From: Romboutsia lituseburensis
GTDB taxonomy: Bacteria > Bacillota > Clostridia > Peptostreptococcales > Peptostreptococcaceae
DNA: 64,000 nt
Direction: 5' to 3'
Assembly (NCBI RefSeq): GCF_024723825.1
Contig: NZ_JANQBQ010000001.1
Coordinates: 2,294,001-2,358,000, forward strand
The position numbers were made by a program, and so were the translations under genes. The notes beneath the pieces were generated by a model. That model worked only from the letters and a program-made list of their open reading frames with translations. It did no database searches and was not told the origin of the DNA. Positions 37,443 through 46,229 of the stretch are shown one piece after another (the stretch's first letter is position 1; every line of letters begins with the position of its first letter).

Positions 37443-38145
37443 TCTCTTCATCCCCTTTTCTATATTTACAATTTGTATAATTCGAACACATTATACATTT
37501 ATGTTTTTTGTTTGTTTTATCTTCTGAAGTTATTCCGATTATAGCAATTACTGATTTTCTAGGTATCATAATATTGTTTGATGTGATTGTTAGACCTAAG
37601 TTTTTGTTAAAATTTAAGGTATCTATTATATCTTTATTACTTTCTATAGATAAATCTCCGTATCCAGGACTATACCTCATAGTTAAATATTTTCCTTCTT
37701 TATTAAGTTCTTCAGATAACTCTTTTTCTACAATATCACATAGCTCTTCTATTGATGTAGTAGCACATGCATCTAGAACTATACTTTTTGTTAAGTCTAT
37801 ATATGAATATTTTCTTATTTCTTTTTCTATATTTATTCCTAAAGTTGTTCCTAAAATAATACATGCTTCACATCCATGTAATAATGTATATAAGTCATTA
37901 CTTTTAAAGTTTAATCTACAATCTTCAAAAAATATCGATTTATTATCATTATTTCTTAATATAGGATAAACCCTCAAATAATATCGAGGGTTTATCTTTT
38001 CCTTGGTCATTTTGATACACTCATCTATTAAATCATTTAGATTTCTATCTATATACTGACCTTTATATTCTAAATATCTTAAAACTTCTTCTTTATTTAT
38101 ATTAATTAAGCTATTTATATAGCTATTTATGATATTATTAACCAT
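37414..38145 (-). CDS. Separate methionine synthase activation protein
   Basis: 243-aa protein equal to the MetH reactivation domain, which uses SAM and an electron donor to re-methylate oxidised cobalamin. Visible are LLHGCEACIILGTTLGINIE, LDACATTSIEELCDIVE and the SAM-site motif RYSPGYGDLS. The C-terminus adds CIMCSNYTNCKYR and a later Cys, a possible metal or Fe-S site. The ATG at 38145 overlaps the luxS stop by 8 nt; the longer frame would need a TTG. It overlaps metH by 29 nt, so the three genes are translationally linked. Confidence 0.88.
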   Translation of the reverse strand: MVNNIINSYINSLININKEEVLRYLEYKGQYIDRNLNDLIDECIKMTKEKINPRYYLRVYPILRNNDNKSIFFEDCRLNFKSNDLYTLLHGCEACIILGTTLGINIEKEIRKYSYIDLTKSIVLDACATTSIEELCDIVEKELSEELNKEGKYLTMRYSPGYGDLSIESNKDIIDTLNFNKNLGLTITSNNIMIPRKSVIAIIGITSEDKTNKKHKCIMCSNYTNCKYRKGDEENECKGVYKE

Positions 38146-38590
38146 ATATATTAAGAGCAAATCCTTTTTCTAAAGCTTCTCTTGCATACTCTTTTGCTCC
38201 AAATAATGATAAATCTTTATAATTGCCACATTCTACAGCTGTTGCAGCTGGCATTTCTGTAGATTTCAATACCATTTTTAATGCTTCTTCTAATCCTTTT
38301 TTTACTATTAAAGACTCTACATCTCCCCACAGTATTAAATAAAACCCTGTTCTACATCCCATTGGAGATAAATCTATTATATCATCTAAAGTATCTCTTA
38401 AATATGTTGCTAATAAGTGCTCTAAACCATGCATAGCTGCTGTTCCAAAAGTTTCTGAATTTGGTTGTAAAAATCTTAAATCAAATTTGCTTACCTTGTC
38501 CCCTTTTAATCCATCTAACACACAACATTTTCTAACATATGGTGCTTTAACTTTAGTATGATCTAATTTAAAACTTTCTACTTTTTGCAT
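38138..38590 (-). CDS. luxS: S-ribosylhomocysteine lyase
   Basis: Splits S-ribosylhomocysteine to homocysteine and the autoinducer-2 precursor DPD. 150 aa. The iron/zinc ligands are H54 and H58 in MHGLEH and the Cys in VECGNYKDL; the catalytic Cys is in RTGFYLILWGD context (GCRTGFY). SD GGAGGG. First gene of luxS - activator - metH, which recycles the homocysteine made here back to methionine. The preceding Pfs nucleosidase is not in the window. Confidence 0.96.
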   Translation of the reverse strand: MQKVESFKLDHTKVKAPYVRKCCVLDGLKGDKVSKFDLRFLQPNSETFGTAAMHGLEHLLATYLRDTLDDIIDLSPMGCRTGFYLILWGDVESLIVKKGLEEALKMVLKSTEMPAATAVECGNYKDLSLFGAKEYAREALEKGFALNIYG

Positions 38591-38730
38591 TCTATTCCCT
38601 CCATGATAATTATTTTTTCATATGATATAATTATACTTCAAAATTAATTCATAAGCATTCGTTAATATTGATTTACTTAATATATTTTAAACTATAAAAT
38701 CAGAAAAACATGTCTATATTCTGCGTTTTA

Positions 38731-38749
38731 TGAAACAATATATGTTTCA
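38731..38749. promoter_or_regulatory. Palindrome in the luxS-ttcA divergent region
   Basis: TGAAACA-ATATA-TGTTTCA, perfect 7-bp arms with a 5-bp spacer, in the middle of the 279-bp gap between luxS (-) and ttcA (+). It looks like an operator for a dimeric regulator. The regulator is unknown. No SAM riboswitch is visible in this gap. Confidence 0.5.
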
Positions 38750-38869
38750 CGAAAAACCGTATAAATTTTATTTGTTATAATATTTTAATTCTTTTATAAT
38801 TTATATATCGATACTTAGGATATAAATAATATAATAAGCTTTTAATTAAACATTCTGGAGGAAAAAATT

Positions 38870-39595
38870 ATGCCTATGCAAAAACTTCTTAGCAAAGCTC
38901 GTCAAGCTATACAAGATTTTGATATGATACAAGAAAATGATAAGATAGCTATAGGACTTTCTGGTGGTAAAGATAGTTTAACTTTACTTCATATTCTTAG
39001 CAATTATAGAAAGTTCTCACCTCAAAAATTCGAGTTAATAGCTATAACTTTAAATCCTGGTGGCGTTGATAATGCTCCACTTTATGAGTTATGTGAAGAT
39101 TTAGATGTTCCATTTTATGAAATTCAAACTAATATAAAAGAGATCGTTTTTGATATTAGAAAAGAAAAAAATCCATGTTCTTTATGCGCTAATTTAAGAC
39201 GTGGTGCTTTAAATGATAATGCTAAAAAATTAGGATGCAATAAAGTAGCATTAGGCCATCATAAAGATGATGCTATAGAAACATTTTTAATGTCTATGTT
39301 TTATGAAGGAAGAGTTAACTGCTTCTCACCTAAAACACATATGGATAAGCAGGATTTAACTATAATTAGACCTATGGTATATATTGAAGAATATATGACT
39401 AAAAAAGCTACAAAAGAATATAACTATCCTGTAATAGAAAATCCTTGTCCAGCTAATGGTCATACAAAAAGACAAGATGTAAAAGAACTTTTAGCTAAAC
39501 TGAATAAAGATATGCCTGGAGTTAAGAAGAATCTTTTCGGAGCTTTAAATAATTCTGAAAAATTATTTATTTGGGATAAAAATAAAATTAAATAA
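38870..39595 (+). CDS. ttcA: TtcA-like tRNA 2-thiolation enzyme
   Basis: PP-loop ATPase of the TtcA/TtuA group that installs 2-thiocytidine at tRNA position 32, using an Fe-S cluster. 241 aa: SGGKDSLTLLHIL is the PP-loop, PCSLCANLRRGAL holds the CxxC pair, GHHKDDAIETFLMSMFYEGR is the family core and ENPCPANGHTKR supplies another Cys. SD GGAGG. Single gene with its own terminator, divergent from luxS. Confidence 0.87.
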   Translation: MPMQKLLSKARQAIQDFDMIQENDKIAIGLSGGKDSLTLLHILSNYRKFSPQKFELIAITLNPGGVDNAPLYELCEDLDVPFYEIQTNIKEIVFDIRKEKNPCSLCANLRRGALNDNAKKLGCNKVALGHHKDDAIETFLMSMFYEGRVNCFSPKTHMDKQDLTIIRPMVYIEEYMTKKATKEYNYPVIENPCPANGHTKRQDVKELLAKLNKDMPGVKKNLFGALNNSEKLFIWDKNKIK

Positions 39596-39621
39596 GTGTC
39601 TAAATTTAGACACTTATTTTT
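39594..39621 (+). terminator. Terminator after ttcA
   Basis: Perfect 11-bp arms AAGTGTCTAAA / TTTAGACACTT overlapping the ttcA stop codon, then TTTTT. It may also stop the convergent rsiV transcript. Confidence 0.9.
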
Positions 39622-39675
39622 ATAATTTTAAGGATTTATAAAGTTTTGTTGTTATGATAAATTTATATTTTTACT

Positions 39676-40524
39676 TTATCCTAAGTTAGGAGCTAAAACA
39701 TCGTTTGGAATAGTAAATTCTACTAATCCCATAGCCCCTGGAGCTACTTCATATTTATCAAAACATATAACTAACTCATTTTTATCATTTATATAAAAAC
39801 CTTGATCTTTTCTTATCTTATTAAAGTTTTCATCTCCAATTTCCTTATCATTTAACCAGTAGACTTTATTAGAATCTTCTTTCATTTGTTGTTTCATTTG
39901 CTCTTTTATATTTTTACTTATTATATTTATATAATCTTTTCCTGCAAACATGTTTTCAAGAGTAAGAGCAGTTTCATTTTGCTTATTGATATTATAGAAT
40001 TTTCTTGTTGTATTAGATGAACCTTGTGCATGAAACTCATATACTACTAGAGATAATATCTTATCATTATTTGTCATAGTTTCAGACCATGACTTAACCA
40101 TTTCTCTTCCTGGTATATTATCTTTCTTTAATTGTTCTATTTCTTTTACATAATCTTGATATAATTGTTTTGCATTAGCTTCCATTTCTTTATTTATATT
40201 TTCTTGTAATTCTTTATTTTTTAATCCCTCTACCTTAGACACATCTATCGATACATCAAACCCATTTTCGTTTAAGTTATAATTTGATAATCTTACAACT
40301 TTAACTATGTTTCCTACTATAGGTATTTGCTCTAACGTATTTGCAAATGCTGGACTTAAATTAATTCCACCTACTAATACAGCTATTGATGCTGCACTTG
40401 TTAACCACTTTTTATTCAAAGACTTTTTCTTGTTTAATGATTCATTAACAACATTATTTAAATTCTCAGGAATTTCTATATTATTATAGTTACTTTTTAA
40501 TTGCTCTAGTTTTTTATTTTTCAT
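39676..40524 (-). CDS. rsiV: RsiV-like anti-sigma factor (lysozyme sensor)
   Basis: Membrane protein expected to hold SigV inactive until lysozyme binds and proteolysis releases it. 282 aa: about 40 cytoplasmic residues (KLEQLKSNYNNIEIPENLNNVVNESLNKKK), a TM helix (WLTSAASIAVLVGGINLSPAFA), a DUF4163-like region and a C-terminal DUF3298 domain (LTLENMFAGKDYINIISKNIKEQM ... FYINDKNELVICFDKYEVAPGAMG). The SD AGAAGGAG lies inside sigV and the genes overlap by 11 nt. Identification as RsiV rests on domain order and the partner gene. Confidence 0.85.
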   Translation of the reverse strand: MKNKKLEQLKSNYNNIEIPENLNNVVNESLNKKKSLNKKWLTSAASIAVLVGGINLSPAFANTLEQIPIVGNIVKVVRLSNYNLNENGFDVSIDVSKVEGLKNKELQENINKEMEANAKQLYQDYVKEIEQLKKDNIPGREMVKSWSETMTNNDKILSLVVYEFHAQGSSNTTRKFYNINKQNETALTLENMFAGKDYINIISKNIKEQMKQQMKEDSNKVYWLNDKEIGDENFNKIRKDQGFYINDKNELVICFDKYEVAPGAMGLVEFTIPNDVLAPNLG

Positions 40525-41038
40525 AATTGTCTCCTTCTAATCCATTATTTATCTGAATTTTTAATAGCTTTAAAGCTCTATAAAGTCTCGTCTTTACAGT
40601 ATTTTCATTTTTGTCTAGTATTGTTGCTATATCTGATATTTTCATATCTTCAAAATACCTAAGAATTACTAAGGTTTTGTCTTCCTCGCACAAACTGTCT
40701 AAGGCCTTCTGAATATCTATTTCTATATCTATATTATGCTCAACGAAATTATCAGAAACTACGTCTCCTTTTTCTTGAGTGTATTTTTTATTTTTTCTTA
40801 TGTAGTCTATAGCTGTATTTATTAAAATTTTATAAAACCATGGTTTTATTAACTCTACATCTTTAAGAGTCTTTATCTTTGATAGTCCTTTACATATAGA
40901 TTCTTGTACTATATCTAAGGCATCTTCATTATTTTTAACATAAGTGTATGCTATTTTATAAAATATACTTTGATTTTCTATGATGTAATTTTTAAAAGTG
41001 TTTTCTTTTCTTTTTTTGTCTAAGCTTAGTAAATTCAT
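40514..41038 (-). CDS. sigV: ECF sigma factor SigV
   Basis: Alternative sigma factor for envelope stress. Region 2 (FYKIAYTYVKNNEDALDIVQESICKGLSKI) binds the -10 element; region 4 (YFEDMKISDIATILDKNENTVKTRLYRALKLL) binds the -35. About 174 aa. The open frame begins at 41065, but AAAAGGAGG makes up its early codons, so the ATG at 41038 is chosen. Partner gene rsiV follows with an 11-nt overlap. In C. difficile and B. subtilis this system turns on lysozyme-resistance genes. Confidence 0.87.
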   Translation of the reverse strand: MNLLSLDKKRKENTFKNYIIENQSIFYKIAYTYVKNNEDALDIVQESICKGLSKIKTLKDVELIKPWFYKILINTAIDYIRKNKKYTQEKGDVVSDNFVEHNIDIEIDIQKALDSLCEEDKTLVILRYFEDMKISDIATILDKNENTVKTRLYRALKLLKIQINNGLEGDNYEK

Positions 41039-41074
41039 CTTTTTCGAAGGCCTCCTTTTCATCACATATATATA

Positions 41075-41102
41075 GACGGACTATATTCCTTTAAAAGTTT
41101 CA
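41075..41102 (-). promoter_or_regulatory. Possible ECF (SigV) autoregulatory promoter
   Basis: TGAAAC (41097-41102) and CGTC (41075-41078) match the usual ECF elements, but the spacing is 18 bp, about two more than typical. It sits directly before the sigV SD. Confidence 0.45.
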
Positions 41103-41119
41103 AAAGTTTTTTATTTTTT

Positions 41120-41155
41120 ATTTATAAGTTTATTTATATAAATAAACTTATAAAT
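41120..41155. repeat. 36-bp perfect palindrome upstream of sigV
   Basis: Perfect self-complementary AT-rich sequence with no U-tract of terminator length. It lies just upstream of the sigV promoter, in the gap to the epimerase gene. It could be an upstream element, an operator, or a weak terminator. Confidence 0.6.
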
Positions 41156-41194
41156 TTACTTAAGTTATAAAGTAATAATAATTTCTTTGTACGT

Positions 41195-41228
41195 AAAAAA
41201 AGTATGGATTATTTTCCATACTTTTATT
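41195..41228 (-). terminator. Terminator after the epimerase gene
   Basis: Arms AAAGTATGGA (41199-41208) and TCCATACTTT (41215-41224) with seven U on the minus strand, about 60 bp past the stop at 41285. Confidence 0.85.
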
Positions 41229-41284
41229 CATAACTATTGTACCCATATCAACATATATGAGCATTTTTATTTACGCTATTTATT

Positions 41285-42223
41285 TTAACTAATTTTTATA
41301 ATATCATCTACCTTACTCATTTTTTTATCTTGTAATTTTGGTTTCGTTGATAAATACCATTTATAAGTTTTTTTAAGTCCTTCTTTTAACAATACATTTG
41401 GTATATATAGCCCATGTTCTATTAATTTATCTATATCTAAATTATAATCTATATTTCTAAACGGGAAGTATTGTCTTTCCTCTAAATTAATCTTATTTAT
41501 ATCTACTAATTTTACTACTGGAGATTTTTTTACTACTTCTCCACATGTTTGTATTAAATCATTCCATGATATAAGTTGGGGGTTTGTTACATTGTAGGCT
41601 TCTCTTACTCTATCATTATGAGTTAAACTTTCTAAAACTTTTACTAAGTCATCAATATATATAAATTGAGTAATGACATTCTTTCCATGTGGAACTGGTA
41701 TTTTCTTTTCTTGTAATATTCTTTCAAAAAAATAAATTTCTCTATAAAGATTATTATTAGGTCCATAAATATATGTAGGCCTAATAATTATATATGGTAT
41801 ATCACTGTTGATTATATAGTCTTCTGCTTCTTTTTTATCAAGGCCATATTTTCCCCAGTTTTTATTTTCTCCCTTTTCATTATCTTCTCTTGCCTGTTTA
41901 CTACTATCTTTATATACAGCACCTGATGATAAAACAACATACTTTTTTAAGGATTTTAAGTCGATACACTCTATTAAATTTTTTATATCATCCTTCGAAT
42001 ATGCAGTCATATCATATATATATTCATAAGATTTTTTATTTAATATTTTTTTTAATTGAGATATTTCATCTCTATCACAAAGAAAATGTTTTCCTAAAGT
42101 TTTTAATTTAACACCTTTTTTTCCTTTTGTAAGTATATCTACTTTATATCCACATTTTATTAAATATTCGGCTAACGCAGAACCTATGAAGTCATTTCCA
42201 CCCATAACTAAAATTGATTTCAT
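41285..42223 (-). CDS. NAD-dependent epimerase/dehydratase family protein
   Basis: 312-aa extended-SDR-like protein. The nucleotide motif is altered to MGGNDFIGSALAEYL; the active-site region has VVLSSGAVY and KYGLDKKEAED, that is, the YxxxK motif with Tyr-Gly-Leu-Asp-Lys. IIRPTYIYGPNNN and FIYIDDLVKVLE are typical of sugar-nucleotide epimerases. It follows the CrtI-like gene after 111 bp on the same strand. Substrate unknown. Confidence 0.8.
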   Translation of the reverse strand: MKSILVMGGNDFIGSALAEYLIKCGYKVDILTKGKKGVKLKTLGKHFLCDRDEISQLKKILNKKSYEYIYDMTAYSKDDIKNLIECIDLKSLKKYVVLSSGAVYKDSSKQAREDNEKGENKNWGKYGLDKKEAEDYIINSDIPYIIIRPTYIYGPNNNLYREIYFFERILQEKKIPVPHGKNVITQFIYIDDLVKVLESLTHNDRVREAYNVTNPQLISWNDLIQTCGEVVKKSPVVKLVDINKINLEERQYFPFRNIDYNLDIDKLIEHGLYIPNVLLKEGLKKTYKWYLSTKPKLQDKKMSKVDDIIKIS

Positions 42224-42334
42224 ATATAAATTTCCCCTTTCTAAAATAGCCTCCGATACAATATTAGCACATTTTCAAACTATATACATTACTTATTTAA
42301 ACGTAAAAATCTACCATAAATTAATACAATTTTT

Positions 42335-43819
42335 TCATATTTTATATTTATATACATCATCTTGTATAAGCTTTGTTAAGATTTTTGTTCCCTCTATTAT
42401 TACTGATATACCATTTCCTGGATGTGTAGACGAACCTATAAAATATAATCCCTTATTATCCTCATCTTTTAAATGAGGTCTAAAATAAGTTGTATAATTT
42501 AATTTATGGCTAATCCCAAATGCAGTCCCATTATAAGAGTTAAATTTATGCTTTAATTGCATTGGTGTTAAATATGATTCATATAATATATTTTCTTTTA
42601 AATCTTCTAAGCCATCTATTTTTTCAATTTCTTTTAATATTATATTTCTAAATTTATTTATGTTCTTCTTATCCCATTTTACTTTTTTATATTGTAAATT
42701 CGGAACCCTAACCATAATATTTAATATACTTTCAAATTTTCCTAATACAGAGTCATCTATCTTACTTGGATAATATAAATATAATGATGGATGTTGTGGC
42801 AATTCTCCTTTAAAAGGCATCTGTATATTTTCTTTAAATTCTTCACCTATATAGATATTATGTACTTGTAGATTATGATATTTTTTATTTAATCCTAAAT
42901 ACATTATAAATACAGAACATGAATAATCTTCTTTCTTTAACTTAAGGCATTTTTTTTGATTTTTTAAAAGTTGATCAATAGCATATGGATAATCTGCATT
43001 ACAGACAACTATATCGCATTTAAAATCACCTTTTTCACTTATTACTCCTTTAACTTTATTATTAATTATCATTATTTTCTCAACAGTAGTATTAGTTTGT
43101 ATACTACCGCCTAAATCATAAATTAATTTTTCAAGAGATTCTATATATTTATAAAATCCTCCTTTTATATACCACAAACCATAAACATGAGATATTGCAG
43201 GTATTAATGAGTATATATTTGAATTTTTATAAGGATTTACTCCTATATACATAGACTGAAATATCATATAATTTATTATTTGCTCATTTCTAATTACGCT
43301 ATTTAAATATTTACTATTACTTTTAAATGGAGATATACTCATAAATTCTTTAATAATCTTTTTATTAGATACTTCTGTTGCATCAATCATAGGCTCATTT
43401 AAAAAATATTTTTTACTAACTAAATATTTTTCTAAAGATTTAGTTAAAAAATTTAAATATCTTATAGGTAATTTATATTCTATGCTTTCTAAAGTTTCTA
43501 CCATTTTACCTAAATCACTATAAAAGTTATATTTTTCTCCACTAGCATAATTAACACCATATATAGGATCTATTTTTAGTAGTTCAAAATAATCTCTATA
43601 ATCTTTACCAGCATATTCAAAAATTTCTGTATAAATTTGAGGTGCCATCAATATAGATGCAGTTAAATCAAATCTTGCTCCATTTTTAAATTTAGCATTT
43701 ACTTTCCCGCCTATTCTAGGCTCTTTTTCCAGTACTGTAACTTCATATCCTTGTTTTAATAATCTAACAGCAGTACAAAGACCTCCAATTCCGCCGCCTA
43801 CTACAATTACTTTTCTCAT
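42335..43819 (-). CDS. Phytoene/diapophytoene desaturase-family oxidoreductase
   Basis: 494-aa FAD-dependent CrtI/CrtN-like protein. The FAD motif VVGGGIGGLCTAVRLLKQGYEVTVLEKEPRIGGK begins at residue 4; the end FIGSSTHPGNGISVIIEGTKI is the second family signature. The middle is long and Tyr/Lys-rich, as in clostridial relatives. No squalene/phytoene synthase gene (crtM/crtB) is close by, so carotenoid synthesis cannot be claimed; the protein may act on another polyprenoid. A palindromic operator lies upstream. SD GGGAG. Confidence 0.85.
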   Translation of the reverse strand: MRKVIVVGGGIGGLCTAVRLLKQGYEVTVLEKEPRIGGKVNAKFKNGARFDLTASILMAPQIYTEIFEYAGKDYRDYFELLKIDPIYGVNYASGEKYNFYSDLGKMVETLESIEYKLPIRYLNFLTKSLEKYLVSKKYFLNEPMIDATEVSNKKIIKEFMSISPFKSNSKYLNSVIRNEQIINYMIFQSMYIGVNPYKNSNIYSLIPAISHVYGLWYIKGGFYKYIESLEKLIYDLGGSIQTNTTVEKIMIINNKVKGVISEKGDFKCDIVVCNADYPYAIDQLLKNQKKCLKLKKEDYSCSVFIMYLGLNKKYHNLQVHNIYIGEEFKENIQMPFKGELPQHPSLYLYYPSKIDDSVLGKFESILNIMVRVPNLQYKKVKWDKKNINKFRNIILKEIEKIDGLEDLKENILYESYLTPMQLKHKFNSYNGTAFGISHKLNYTTYFRPHLKDEDNKGLYFIGSSTHPGNGISVIIEGTKILTKLIQDDVYKYKI

Positions 43820-43838
43820 AGTATAACACTCCCTTAGA

Positions 43839-43859
43839 ACTAACGTTATTAATGTTAGT
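43839..43859. promoter_or_regulatory. Operator-like palindrome upstream of the CrtI-like gene
   Basis: ACTAACGTTA-T-TAATGTTAGT: arms agree at 9 of 10 positions, a form common for TetR-type operators. It ends 19 bp before the start codon and so would block initiation or elongation if bound. Confidence 0.55.
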
Positions 43860-43965
43860 ATTCCTAGTAAATCTATTATTATTTGAACTATTTTTTCAAA
43901 ATAATAGACCTACAAATGTCACTTAATGAGATTCTTTGAGGCCTTTATAAATCCATATATATTTT

Positions 43966-44373
43966 TTATATAGATACTGTTTTATCTATATTTATATTTA
44001 TCTTATTTTGCAGCATATATAAAAGTACTGGTATATACATGTAAGTTAAACATCCTTTTACATTAAATAGTATTAATATTAATATACTTGATGAAACAAT
44101 TGATGCTATAACAGATGTTTTATTACTTTTATTAAATACTTTCATCATAATTCCAAACATTAAACCAAATATGCATACCATTAGAGAGAATACTATAAAA
44201 ATACTAATTCCCTGTATCTGCTGTGGTATCTTTGGTATTGACGAGTATCCAACAACAAAAATATATGTTAATACTCCAAAGATAATATAGGTCTTACCCA
44301 TAGATTTTTTTTTAAATAAAAGTAATACTGTAAACGCAAAATAAAAACAACTTAAGAAACTGACTAATCCCAT
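43966..44373 (-). CDS. Small integral membrane protein
   Basis: About 135 aa with four or five predicted membrane helices (LVSFLSCFYFAFTVLLLF, TYIIFGVLTYIFVVGYS, ISIFIVFSLMVCIFGLMFGIMM, VIASIVSSSILILILF, YMYIPVLLYML). No recognised family and no charged catalytic motif. The ATG at 44373 is preferred to an in-frame GTG at 44382 next to the SD. It lies upstream of the CrtI-like gene in the same direction, with a gap of about 150 bp that holds the palindromic operator, so shared transcription is uncertain. Confidence 0.65.
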   Translation of the reverse strand: MGLVSFLSCFYFAFTVLLLFKKKSMGKTYIIFGVLTYIFVVGYSSIPKIPQQIQGISIFIVFSLMVCIFGLMFGIMMKVFNKSNKTSVIASIVSSSILILILFNVKGCLTYMYIPVLLYMLQNKININIDKTVSI

Positions 44374-44422
44374 ATGACTCACCTATCCTTACTATAAATC
44401 TTTATCATTGAATTTATTTTTA

Positions 44423-44466
44423 TAAAAACAAAACCACAAAGCTATTTGCAAGCCTTATGGTTTTGT
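44423..44466 (-). terminator. Terminator after the arcD-type gene
   Basis: Interrupted stem CAAAACCA (44429-44436) / TGGTTTTG (44458-44465) with an inner AGC/GCT pair and a U-rich tail on the minus strand. Confidence 0.75.
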
Positions 44467-44502
44467 AGTATAAATATTTTACAAGGTATATTTATTTTAA
44501 AA

Positions 44503-46038
44503 TTATAACAGCATAGATCCTGCAGCTAATATAACTATAGTTGCTACGAATATTAAAGCTAATAATTTAGTTACAAACTTAACCCATGTAGCATAGTCTA
44601 TTTTTGCAATTGCAAGACCACCCATAACAACTCCTGATGTTGGAGTTACTAAATTTACTATACCACTACCTGCACAGAATGCAGAAACTATTATTTCTGG
44701 TGCAATATTTAACTTTTGAGCTAATGGTGCAAATATTGGCATAGAAACTGATGCTAATCCTGAAGTAGATGGTATTAAGAATGATAATGCTATGTATATT
44801 ATATAAGCCATGTTAGCAAATAACATACCAGATACTCCACTTAATACTCCAGATGCTTTATCTAGTATGTATAAGTCAAGACCAGAGTTTGCCATCATGA
44901 AAGATACCCCTCTTGATATACCAACAACTAAAGCAACACCAACCATATCAGCACATCCATTTATAAATGAACCAACTATATCTTCTTCTGACATTCTGTA
45001 AACTATTCCTATTAAAACAGACATTAAGAAGAACCATATTGTTAATTCAGGGAACCACCATCCTCCTAATGGAGAACCATTAAACCATGCTGTAGTGTTT
45101 TCAAATATAGTTATTCCAAAGTTACTCCATGGTATAACACTCATTATCATAACTGCAAAAGATAGTGCAAATAATACTAAAACAAATTTTCTCTTTCCAT
45201 CTAGCTCTAATATCTCTTCTGAATCATTGCTAAATGCATCATGAGCTGCATCTAATTCACCCTTAGATAATATTGTAGCATTTTTATCTGCATAAACTTT
45301 TTTAGCATACTTCATAACATATATTATTGAAATTATTAAAGGTATTAACCATAATGCAGCTCCTATTGCTATAGTAGTACCTTGATTTATTGTTACCCCT
45401 GCAGCTCCAGCAGCTGATACTGCAGCTCCTATTGCAAATGGGTTTACTGTCGATCCTAAACATCCGATACCACAACCAAGTAATAATGTAGCAGCCCCTA
45501 CTAATGGATCAAACCCTGCTGCCATCATAGTTGCAGTTATTAATGCGTAAAATGCTAAAGACTCTTCAGCCATACCATAAGATGTTCCACCTAAAGAGAA
45601 TAAAAACATTAATACTGGTATAAGCATTAATTCTTTTCCTTTTAGTTTCTTAACAAGTGCTCCAACACCTGCATCTAAAGCTCCTGTTTTTGTTACAACT
45701 CCTAGGAATCCACCTATTATAAGTACGAATAAAGCAACGTCTATTGCACCTTTAACTTGCCCTTCGTTCCATACACTCATGTATGAACCGTCTGCATCAT
45801 TAATTGTTTTAAGTGCACCTTCTACTCCATTTTCCTCCATAGACTTTTGAATTTCTGCATCTAAAGCTAAATCTTTTACCCCAACCATACCTGTTACTGG
45901 AGCCATAACTAGATCTGAAAGTTGAGCTTTCTTAACACCAGGTACAACTTGAGTTATTAGTGCGATAGCTATCATTATTGCTAACAATACTGTATACGCA
46001 GATGGGAATTTAAACTTTTTCTTTTTGTCGTTTGACAT
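44503..46038 (-). CDS. YfcC-family carrier, probable arginine/ornithine exchanger
   Basis: 511-aa membrane protein of the YfcC/DcuC-like family with about 11-12 helices. SYGMAEESLAFYALITATMMAAGFDPLVGAATLLLGCGIGCLGSTVNPF and AFCAGSGIVNLVTPTSGVVMGGLA are the two re-entrant, Gly/Ser-rich repeats of the fold. A soluble segment (about 60-110) follows the first helix. Placement after arcA, arcB and arcC suggests it swaps arginine for ornithine, although it is not related to classical ArcD. Its SD (GGGGGAGA) is complementary to small RNA B over 8 nt. Confidence 0.8.
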   Translation of the reverse strand: MSNDKKKKFKFPSAYTVLLAIMIAIALITQVVPGVKKAQLSDLVMAPVTGMVGVKDLALDAEIQKSMEENGVEGALKTINDADGSYMSVWNEGQVKGAIDVALFVLIIGGFLGVVTKTGALDAGVGALVKKLKGKELMLIPVLMFLFSLGGTSYGMAEESLAFYALITATMMAAGFDPLVGAATLLLGCGIGCLGSTVNPFAIGAAVSAAGAAGVTINQGTTIAIGAALWLIPLIISIIYVMKYAKKVYADKNATILSKGELDAAHDAFSNDSEEILELDGKRKFVLVLFALSFAVMIMSVIPWSNFGITIFENTTAWFNGSPLGGWWFPELTIWFFLMSVLIGIVYRMSEEDIVGSFINGCADMVGVALVVGISRGVSFMMANSGLDLYILDKASGVLSGVSGMLFANMAYIIYIALSFLIPSTSGLASVSMPIFAPLAQKLNIAPEIIVSAFCAGSGIVNLVTPTSGVVMGGLAIAKIDYATWVKFVTKLLALIFVATIVILAAGSMLL

Positions 46039-46177
46039 TACCTGTCTCCCCCTTTGGTTATAATTTGTCTATTATTTTTAAAGAGTCTCACTCTATTAAA
46101 AATCCCCGTTACTATGCAAAACTTATTAAATTTTTCTATAATTTCTATTTTAATTTATAATACCATCTTATCCAAAT

Positions 46178-46213
46178 AAAGGAAATATTATCCTATCAGA
46201 TAACATTTCCTTT
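46178..46213 (-). terminator. Hairpin between arcC and the carrier gene
   Basis: Arms AAAGGAAAT / ATTTCCTTT with inner pairing, followed by only a weak U-tract. It may end part of the arcC transcripts or stabilise the 3' end. Confidence 0.6.
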
Positions 46214-46229
46214 CATATTTATTATTTTA

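Noticed and set aside
38591-38869. SAM riboswitch or T-box ahead of luxS-metH
   Set aside because: Neither the S-box core nor the T-box GGGTGG element could be found on the minus strand; only a DNA palindrome is visible.
41120-41155. Intrinsic terminator for sigV or the epimerase gene
   Set aside because: It lies upstream of sigV and beyond the stronger terminator of the epimerase gene, and has no proper U-tract; kept as an unexplained palindrome.
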